A DNA stretch of 11,496 nucleotides. It comes from Pseudomonadota bacterium. Its GTDB lineage: Bacteria > Pseudomonadota > Alphaproteobacteria > Rhizobiales > Rhizobiaceae. The stretch covers positions 1 to 11,496 of the forward strand of contig JAEZXX010000119.1 in NCBI GenBank assembly GCA_023419535.1, written 5' to 3'. Below the pieces are notes generated by a model. The model was not told where the DNA came from. It did no database searches and saw only the letters and a list, made by a program, of their open reading frames with translations. This document shows positions 6,828-11,496 of the stretch, in pieces. Position numbers and translations under genes: made by a program. The first letter of the stretch is position 1. Each line of letters begins with the position of its first letter.

Positions 6828-6832
6828 AGACA
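6817..6832. promoter_or_regulatory. Perfect 16-bp palindrome, probable GntR operator
   Basis: TGTCTTATATAAGACA is a perfect 16-bp palindrome between the GntR gene and suyA. Size and symmetry fit a dimeric winged-helix repressor. It overlaps the likely -10 element, so binding would block transcription. The half-site TATAAGAC recurs upstream of the divergent exporter gene (5960-5967). Confidence 0.72.
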
Positions 6833-6861
6833 TGGATCGTCGGCAGCGGAGGAGCGTCACG

Positions 6862-7185
6862 ATGAGCGCAGATGGATCGGTGCAGCACGGGGCAGGGGGG
6901 CGGAACCCGCACGTTCTGGCCCACAGCCCGAAGGACAACGTCGCGGTCGCGGTGATCGAGGGCCTGGCGGCCGGAACGAAGGCCTTCGGGGTCGTCACGG
7001 AGAACGACACGACCTTCGAGGTCGACGTGCGGCACGACATTCCCATCGGCCACAAGGTGGCCCTCACCGATCTGAAGGCCGGCGACACGCTGATCAAGTA
7101 CGGCCAGGATGTCGGCAAACTCGTCGCGGACGCCGCCGAAGGCGAGCACGTCCATGTCCACAACGCCAAGACCAAGCGCTGGTAG
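6862..7185 (+). CDS. suyA: (2R)-3-sulfolactate sulfo-lyase, small subunit (SuyA; UxaA N-terminal/SAF-type)
   Basis: A 107-residue protein equal to the N-terminal SAF-like domain of the altronate dehydratase (UxaA) family. With SuyB it forms the lyase that splits 3-sulfolactate into pyruvate and sulfite in the cytoplasm. The family segment I-P-I-G-H-K-V-A-L (60-68) with His64 is visible, as are I-K-Y-G-Q-D-V-G (78-85) and the C-terminal H-V-H-V-H-N (96-101). The ATG at 6862 has GGAGGAG at 6848-6854. An upstream in-frame ATG at 6832 overlaps the operator and probably lies at or before the transcription start. The first 15 or so residues are low-complexity and less conserved in appearance. SuyA as a separate short gene beside a large SuyB, plus the two dehydrogenases and exporter nearby, favours sulfolactate over altronate or another sugar acid. 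Confidence 0.88.
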   Translation: MSADGSVQHGAGGRNPHVLAHSPKDNVAVAVIEGLAAGTKAFGVVTENDTTFEVDVRHDIPIGHKVALTDLKAGDTLIKYGQDVGKLVADAAEGEHVHVHNAKTKRW

Positions 7186-7192
7186 GCCCGTC

Positions 7193-8470
7193 ATGTCCGA
7201 AGTCTCGAACGCCGTCTCGACGAACGCCGGCGCCTTTCCGGGCGGCGCGCCCGACCAGTTCTCCACCGCAGCGCTCTCCACCGCCCGCGCCTCCGCGGAC
7301 GCCGCCAATGCCACCTTCATGGGCTGGCGCCGCGAGAACGGCCGGGTCGGCGTGCGCAACCACGTCGTCATCCTGCCGCTCGACGATCTGTCGAACTCGG
7401 CCTGCGAGACCGTCGCCCATCAGGTGAAGGGCACGATGGCGCTGCCGCACGCCTACGGCCGCCTGCAGTTCGGCGAGGATCTGGAGCTCTTCTTCCGCAC
7501 GCTGATCGGCATCGGCTCGAACCCGAACGTCGCGGCCGTCGTCGTCATCGGCATCGAGGACCAGTGGACGAACCGCGTGGTCGAGGGCATCGCCAAGACC
7601 GGCAAGCCGGTCGTCGGCTTCGGCATCGAGGGGCACGGCGACATCGCGACCGTCGCCAAGGCCTCCTATGCGGCCAAAAGCTTCGTGCAGTGGGCGAGCG
7701 AGCTCGCCCGCGAGGAGTGCCCGGTCTCCGACCTCTGGGTCTCGACCAAATGCGGCGAGTCCGACACGACGACGGGTCTCTCCTCCTGCCCGACCGTCGG
7801 CAACATGTACGACAAGCTCATCCCGCACGGCATCTACGGCGTCTTCGGCGAGACCTCCGAGATCACCGGCGCCGAGCATCTGTGCAAGGAGCGCGCGGCC
7901 TCGCCCGAGATCGCGGAGAAGTGGTACGCCATGTGGAAGGCCTACCAGGACGACGTGATCGAGGCGCACAAGACCGACGATCTCTCCGACTCCCAGCCGA
8001 CCAAGGGCAACATCGCCGGCGGCCTGACCACGATCGAGGAGAAGGCGCTCGGCAATCTGGAGAAGATCGGCCACGACTGCCGCTACATCGACGCGCTGGA
8101 GCCCGCCGAGGCACCGGCCAAGGGGCCCGGCCTTTACTTCATGGACACGTCCTCCGCCGCGGCCGAATGCGTAACGCTGATGGCGGCGGCCGGCTACGTC
8201 GTCCACACCTTCCCGACGGGCCAGGGCAACGTCATCGGCAATCCGATCGTGCCGGTCATCAAGATCACCGGCAATCCGCGCACGGTCCGCACCATGGGCG
8301 AGCATATCGACGTCGACGTGTCGGGCGTCCTTCGCCGCGACATGACGATCTCGGACGCCGGCGACGCGCTGATCGACATGGTGGTGCGCACGGCGAACGG
8401 CCGCCTGACGGCCGCCGAGGCCCTCGGCCATCGCGAGTTCGTGCTGACCAAGCTCTACCGCAGCGCCTGA
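7193..8470 (+). CDS. suyB: (2R)-3-sulfolactate sulfo-lyase, large subunit (SuyB; UxaA C-terminal domain)
   Basis: A 425-residue catalytic subunit of the sulfo-lyase, homologous to the large domain of altronate dehydratase; family enzymes are iron-dependent. The conserved body begins at about residue 44 with G-W-R-R-E-N-G-R-V-G-V-R-N-H. Further blocks are K-C-G-E-S-D-T-T-T-G (186-195), S-S-C-P-T-V-G-N (197-204), K-G-N-I-A-G-G-L-T-T-I-E-E-K (271-284) and F-P-T-G-Q-G-N-V-I-G-N-P (340-351). The start is ATG 7193, 7 bases after the suyA stop with no strong Shine-Dalgarno sequence, so translation is probably coupled to suyA. This gives an Ala/Ser-rich leader of about 42 residues before the conserved part. 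Met43 (7319) is in frame but also lacks a ribosome-binding site. Gene order and family make SuyB the best call; a related dehydratase for another acid is the alternative. Confidence 0.9.
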   Translation: MSEVSNAVSTNAGAFPGGAPDQFSTAALSTARASADAANATFMGWRRENGRVGVRNHVVILPLDDLSNSACETVAHQVKGTMALPHAYGRLQFGEDLELFFRTLIGIGSNPNVAAVVVIGIEDQWTNRVVEGIAKTGKPVVGFGIEGHGDIATVAKASYAAKSFVQWASELAREECPVSDLWVSTKCGESDTTTGLSSCPTVGNMYDKLIPHGIYGVFGETSEITGAEHLCKERAASPEIAEKWYAMWKAYQDDVIEAHKTDDLSDSQPTKGNIAGGLTTIEEKALGNLEKIGHDCRYIDALEPAEAPAKGPGLYFMDTSSAAAECVTLMAAAGYVVHTFPTGQGNVIGNPIVPVIKITGNPRTVRTMGEHIDVDVSGVLRRDMTISDAGDALIDMVVRTANGRLTAAEALGHREFVLTKLYRSA

Positions 8471-8477
8471 ACCGCCG

Positions 8478-8509
8478 GCGGCGGCCTTTGCCCGAACGAG
8501 GGCCGCCGC
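8478..8509 (+). other. Intercistronic hairpin between suyB and slcC
   Basis: GCGGCGGCC (8478-8486) pairs perfectly with GGCCGCCGC (8501-8509) around a 14-base loop, inside the 75-base gap between suyB and slcC. There is no T-tract, so read-through is likely. The hairpin may protect the suyAB message or lower expression of the dehydrogenase genes. Confidence 0.4.
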
Positions 8510-8545
8510 GGGCGACGAATGCCGGAAAGGCGGGAGAGGGGACCC

Positions 8546-9490
8546 ATGCGCAAGATCGTCGTCTCGGAGTTCATGGAGGAGGACATCCTCCGCGACGGTC
8601 TCGAAGGCTTCGACATCCTCTACGATCCGACGCTCGTCGACGATCCGGACAGGCTGGCGCGCGAGGCGGCCGGGGCCGAGGCGATCATCGTGCGCAACCG
8701 CACGAAAGTGAGCGCGGCGCTTCTGGAGGCTGCGCCGGGTCTGACGGCCGTCGGCCGGCTCGGCGTCGGCCTCGACAATATCGACATAGACGCCTGCCGG
8801 GCGCGAGGCGTCGCCGTCTTTCCGGCGAGCGGCGCGAACGACGTGTCGGTCGCCGAATATGTGATCGCGACCGCGTTGCTCCTGCTGCGCGGGGCCTACG
8901 GCGCGACGGCCCGCATGGCGGCGGGCGAGTGGCCGCGCAACGCGCTGTCGAACGGCCGCGAAGCGATGGGCGCGACGCTCGGCCTCGTCGGCTTCGGCTC
9001 CATCGCGCGCGAAACCGCTCGGCGCGCCTTCGCGATGGGCATGACGATCCAGGCCTTCGATCCGATGCTCGGCGAGGATTCGCCCGCCTGGAGCCAGCCC
9101 TTCGGACGGGTGGCGAAGGTTTCGCTCGACACGCTTCTTCGAACGAGCGACGTGGTCTCGTTTCATGTGCCGCTGACGGGGCAGACGCGCCGCATGATCG
9201 ATGCGTCCGCAATGACCTCGATGAAGCCGCATGCGGTTCTGATCAACGCGGCGCGCGGCGGCGTCGTCGACGAGGCGGCGCTCGCCGACGCTCTGAGAGC
9301 CGGCCGGATCGGCGGCGCCGCGCTCGACGTCTTCGAGACCGAGCCGCTGAAAGGGGAGGAGGCCGCGCGCTTCGCGGGCCTTTCGAACCTGATCCTGACG
9401 CCGCACATCGCCGGGCTGAGCGCCGAGGCCAATGTCCGCGTCTCGCAGGTCACCGTCGATTCGGTGCGCCGCCATCTGACGGGAGCCTGA
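8546..9490 (+). CDS. slcC: (S)-sulfolactate dehydrogenase (D-2-hydroxyacid dehydrogenase family)
   Basis: A 314-residue NAD-dependent enzyme that would oxidise (S)-3-sulfolactate to 3-sulfopyruvate. The substrate-binding lobe contains G-R-L-G-V-G-L-D-N-I-D (70-80). The Rossmann motif is G149-F-G-S-I-A, with Asp172 after the second strand, which favours NAD over NADP. The catalytic set is Arg237 (in N-A-A-R-G-G), Glu266 (in D-V-F-E-T-E-P) and His287 (in T-P-H-I-A-G). The ATG at 8546 follows GGGAGAGGGG (8532-8541); an in-frame ATG at 8519 lacks a ribosome-binding site and would add only 9 residues. Pairing with a ComC-type enzyme 3 bases downstream mirrors the racemising dehydrogenase pair described for Chromohalobacter salexigens sulfolactate degradation. 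On its own, the sequence could also be a phosphoglycerate-dehydrogenase-like enzyme; context decides. Confidence 0.86.
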   Translation: MRKIVVSEFMEEDILRDGLEGFDILYDPTLVDDPDRLAREAAGAEAIIVRNRTKVSAALLEAAPGLTAVGRLGVGLDNIDIDACRARGVAVFPASGANDVSVAEYVIATALLLLRGAYGATARMAAGEWPRNALSNGREAMGATLGLVGFGSIARETARRAFAMGMTIQAFDPMLGEDSPAWSQPFGRVAKVSLDTLLRTSDVVSFHVPLTGQTRRMIDASAMTSMKPHAVLINAARGGVVDEAALADALRAGRIGGAALDVFETEPLKGEEAARFAGLSNLILTPHIAGLSAEANVRVSQVTVDSVRRHLTGA

Positions 9491-9493
9491 CGG

Positions 9494-10471
9494 ATGGCGA
9501 CGATCGATGAGGCCGTCGGCACGCTGGCCGCGGCGCTCCGAAATGCCGGTACGGGCGAGGTCGCGGCGCGCAGCGTGGCGAAGGCGCTGGTGCTGGCCGA
9601 GGCGGACGGGTTCAAGGGCCACGGCCTCTCGCGCTTCTCCAGCTACGCGGCGCAGGTTCGCGCCGGCAAGGTTAAGGGCGAGGCGATCCCCAGCGCCAGC
9701 TTGGCCCGGCCGGGGCTTCTCGTGGTCGATGCCGCCTTCGGCTTCGCCTACCCTGCGCTCGATCTGGCGGTGGAGCGCCTGCCCGCCCTGGCGCGCGCGC
9801 AGGGCATCGCCTGCGCCGCCATCCGCCGTTCGCATCATTGCGGCTCGGCGGGGCTCTTCTGCGAGGCTCTGTCGCGGGACGGTCTCGTCGCCCTTCTCTT
9901 CGCCAACACGCCCGCCGCGATGGCGCCCTGGGGCGGCCGGCGGGCGGTCTTCGGCACCAATCCCATCGCCTTCGCCTGTCCGGTGGAGGGCGGCGAGCCC
10001 ATCCTCGTCGACATGGCGTTGTCGAAGGTCGCACGCGGCAACATCGTCACCGCCGCCAGACGCGGCGAGGCGATCCCGGACGACTGGGCCTTCGACGGGG
10101 ACGGCCGGCCGACGACCGACGCGCAGGCCGCGCTCGAGGGCACGATGGCTCCGCTCGGCGGCGCCAAGGGCGTCGCGCTGGCCCTGATGGTGGAGCTTCT
10201 CGCCGGCGGCCTGACGGGCGCGAACTACGCGGACGAAGCCTCCTCCTTCCTCGATCCCGAAGGCGATCCGCCGGGGACGGGCCAGCTCCTGATCGCGATC
10301 GACCCCGCAGCGTTCGGCGTGTCGCCGCAGCGCTTCGCCGATCTGGCGCAGGCGGTCGCGGTGCAGGACGGCGCCCGGCTTCCCGGCGCGCGACGGCTCG
10401 AAGCGCGCGCCCGCGCGATGCGCGAGGGCCTCGTAATCCCGGACGAGATCCAGGCGGCCGCCGGAGCCTGA
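9494..10471 (+). CDS. comC: (2R)-3-sulfolactate dehydrogenase (malate/L-lactate dehydrogenase LDH2 family)
   Basis: A 325-residue cytoplasmic oxidoreductase of the LDH2/MDG2 family, distinct in fold from classical lactate dehydrogenases. It would reduce sulfopyruvate to (R)-sulfolactate, the isomer cleaved by SuyAB. G-H-G-L-S-R (42-47) and S-H-H-C-G (113-117, His115 the likely catalytic acid/base) are present, as are F-G-T-N-P-I-A-F-A-C-P (153-163), Asp173 in V-D-M-A, and G-G-A-K-G (222-226). Length is slightly short for the family but no domain is missing. The ATG at 9494 starts 3 bases after the slcC stop; its ribosome-binding site GGGAG (9481-9485) lies inside the end of slcC, so the two are co-translated. 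ComC is also known from coenzyme M biosynthesis in methanogens; no such genes are here, and the degradative role fits the operon. Confidence 0.88.
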   Translation: MATIDEAVGTLAAALRNAGTGEVAARSVAKALVLAEADGFKGHGLSRFSSYAAQVRAGKVKGEAIPSASLARPGLLVVDAAFGFAYPALDLAVERLPALARAQGIACAAIRRSHHCGSAGLFCEALSRDGLVALLFANTPAAMAPWGGRRAVFGTNPIAFACPVEGGEPILVDMALSKVARGNIVTAARRGEAIPDDWAFDGDGRPTTDAQAALEGTMAPLGGAKGVALALMVELLAGGLTGANYADEASSFLDPEGDPPGTGQLLIAIDPAAFGVSPQRFADLAQAVAVQDGARLPGARRLEARARAMREGLVIPDEIQAAAGA

Positions 10472-10514
10472 GCACGAGGTTCCGTTCGCCCGGCGCTTGA
10501 TGTAGGCGGAGGCG

Positions 10515-10540
10515 GCGAGCCGCCCGCCTCTTCGGCTCGC
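10515..10540 (+). other. Hairpin in gap between comC and the sugar transferase gene
   Basis: GCGAGCCG (10515-10522) pairs with CGGCTCGC (10533-10540) around a 10-base loop, 44 bases past the comC stop. It could mark the end of the sulfolactate operon. Only TGGGGTTTGA follows instead of a real T-tract, so a strong intrinsic terminator is not supported. An alternative GGCGG/CCGCC pairing overlaps it. Confidence 0.35.
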
Positions 10541-10560
10541 TGGGGTTTGATCGAGCGGAC

Positions 10561-11127
10561 ATGGCCAAGCGCGCATTCGACATCGTCTTCGCCGTTCTCG
10601 GGCTCGCCGCCCTCGGCTGGCTGATCCTGATCCTCGCGCTCACCGTTCGGCTCGGCACGCCCGGCCCCGGCATCTTCGCGCAGGAGCGCGTCGGGCGGCA
10701 CGGCCGCGTCTTCACCTGCTACAAGCTGCGGACCATGTATCGCGAGACGCGCGCCGCCGCCTCGCACCACACCTCCGTCGCCGCCGTCACGACGCTCGGC
10801 CGCTGGCTGCGGCGTCTCAAGCTCGACGAACTGCCGCAGCTCTGGAACGTCCTGACGGGGGATATGAGCTTCGTCGGTCCGCGCCCCTGCCTGCCGATGC
10901 AGACAGAGCTGGTCGAAGCCCGCCGGGCGCTCGGCGTCTTCGACATCCGGCCCGGCATCACCGGCAAGGCGCAGGTGCTGGGCGTCGACATGTCGGAGCC
11001 GCAGCGTCTGGCGCGGCTCGACGCCGAATACGCGCGCGAGCAGAGCGTTCTGGGCGATCTGACACTGATCCTGCAGACCGTCGCCGGCGGCGGTCGCGGC
11101 GACCGGGTCGACACCGGTGTTCGATAG
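10561..11127 (+). CDS. Small monotopic phosphoglycosyl transferase (bacterial sugar transferase family)
   Basis: A 188-residue enzyme that would move a sugar phosphate from a UDP-sugar to undecaprenyl phosphate at the inner membrane, the first step of an exopolysaccharide or glycan pathway. A hydrophobic N-terminal segment (about 8-30) is followed by P-G-P-G-I-F-A-Q-E-R-V-G (34-45) and Y-K-L-R-T-M (54-59). The catalytic K-L-D-E-L-P-Q-L-W-N (87-96) has Asp89-Glu90, followed by M-S-F-V-G-P-R-P (102-109) and R-P-G-I-T-G (130-135). The length matches minimal PglC/ExoY-like enzymes without the N-terminal domains of WbaP. The membrane helix has Gly19-Trp20 where PglC has the Ser-Pro pair that makes the helix re-entrant. 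The start is ATG 10561 with a weak GAGCGG upstream. No glycosyltransferase neighbours are visible, so the pathway is unknown. Confidence 0.9.
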   Translation: MAKRAFDIVFAVLGLAALGWLILILALTVRLGTPGPGIFAQERVGRHGRVFTCYKLRTMYRETRAAASHHTSVAAVTTLGRWLRRLKLDELPQLWNVLTGDMSFVGPRPCLPMQTELVEARRALGVFDIRPGITGKAQVLGVDMSEPQRLARLDAEYAREQSVLGDLTLILQTVAGGGRGDRVDTGVR

Positions 11128-11131
11128 ACGT

Positions 11132-11496
11132 TCAGCGGCCGGCGCCACCGGCCGCGGCGAGGTCGTCCGGCGTGTTGACGTTGAAGAACGGATCGCCGCC
11201 CGGCGCCTCGGCGCTGGCGTCGAACTCCACCGCCTCGAAGCCAGCTTCGTCGAGAACGCTCAGGACCGAGCGCCCCTGGGAGGGATCGTCCAGGCGCTGC
11301 GGGATCGCCGCGAGCGCGTCGCGAGGCCAGAGCGCGACCGTCGGATGCAGCCGTCCGTCGAAGCGCGCGACCCTCGGGCGCCGCGCGGCCCCCGCCGTGA
11401 GCCGGACGACGAGGTCCGGCGGCAGGAACGGCGTGTCCCCGGAACGGCCAGGAGATGGGTCGCGTCCGAGACCGTCGTCCGAAGATGGGCGTCCGC
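11132..11496 (-). pseudogene. mobA: mobA-like molybdenum cofactor guanylyltransferase, 3' part with apparent frameshift
   Basis: The - strand reads into a MobA-like C-terminal region that is cut off by the window edge. From 11436 to the TGA at 11132-11134 it gives D-T-P-F-L-P-P-D-L-V-V-R-L, then H-P-T-V-A-L-W, then the family end F-F-N-V-N-T-P-D-D-L. Between 11441 and 11496 the matching sequence lies in another frame and ends A-T-H-L-L-A-V-P-G. Joining the two as A-V-P-G-D-T-P-F needs one extra base in the C-run (G on the coding strand) at 11437-11440. MobA attaches GMP to molybdopterin to make the MGD cofactor. As written the gene is broken, but a lost base in a homopolymer of high-GC DNA can also be a sequencing error. 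The N-terminal nucleotide-binding part is outside the window. It converges on the sugar transferase gene, with 4 bases between the stops. Confidence 0.75.

Noticed and set aside
6832..6861. Upstream ATG start for suyA inside the palindrome
   Set aside because: It has no ribosome-binding site and probably lies at or before the transcription start; GGAGGAG at 6848-6854 serves the ATG at 6862.
6862..8470. Altronate dehydratase (uxaA) as the identity of the two-gene enzyme
   Set aside because: The superfamily is right, but the split subunits next to SlcC, ComC and a YeiH-type exporter fit sulfolactate sulfo-lyase better; no hexuronate genes are present.
8519..8545. Upstream ATG start for slcC
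   Set aside because: It has no ribosome-binding site and adds residues not typical of the family, while the ATG at 8546 has a good site.
7094..10576. Open frame of 1160 codons on the - strand, antisense to suyB, slcC and comC
   Set aside because: The composition (Arg, Gly, His, Asp-rich) and complete overlap with four well-supported genes mark it as a high-GC artefact.

Overview
This window looks like part of a chromosome from a high-GC alphaproteobacterium. I would guess the Hyphomicrobiales (for example an Aurantimonadaceae-like lineage), but that placement is an inference from gene content and GC-rich codon use, not a proven assignment. The genes are tightly packed and almost all intact. 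I see no tRNA, rRNA, CRISPR array, insertion sequence or phage gene.

Left part (1-3788): an IsdG-type heme-degrading monooxygenase on the + strand converges on a large DASS-family sodium/anion symporter on the - strand. A lipoprotein L,D-transpeptidase lies further upstream on the - strand, with a very clear intrinsic terminator behind it. Divergent from the transpeptidase is a CueR/HmrR-type copper-sensing MerR regulator, and a CueR-box-like dyad lies between the two genes.

Centre (3789-10471): the main content is a compact 3-sulfolactate degradation module. Its parts are a TctC/Bug-type periplasmic binding protein, a YeiH-family sulfite/sulfate exporter (SuyZ-like), a GntR/UTRA regulator, SuyA and SuyB (3-sulfolactate sulfo-lyase), SlcC ((S)-sulfolactate dehydrogenase) and ComC ((R)-sulfolactate dehydrogenase). 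The expected chemistry is that SlcC oxidises (S)-sulfolactate to sulfopyruvate, ComC reduces this to (R)-sulfolactate, and SuyAB splits it to pyruvate plus sulfite. Sulfite, or sulfate after oxidation, then leaves through the exporter. A perfect 16-bp palindrome (TGTCTTATATAAGACA) covers the -10 region in front of suyA. A related imperfect site covers the probable promoter of the divergent exporter/binding-protein operon. The GntR protein is therefore a good candidate for a local repressor of both units. The membrane subunits expected for the binding protein are absent from the window.

Right end (10472-11496): a small monotopic phosphoglycosyl transferase (sugar transferase), then the 3' end of a - strand mobA-like gene. 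That gene carries an apparent one-base deletion in a run of G residues, so it is either a pseudogene or an assembly error.
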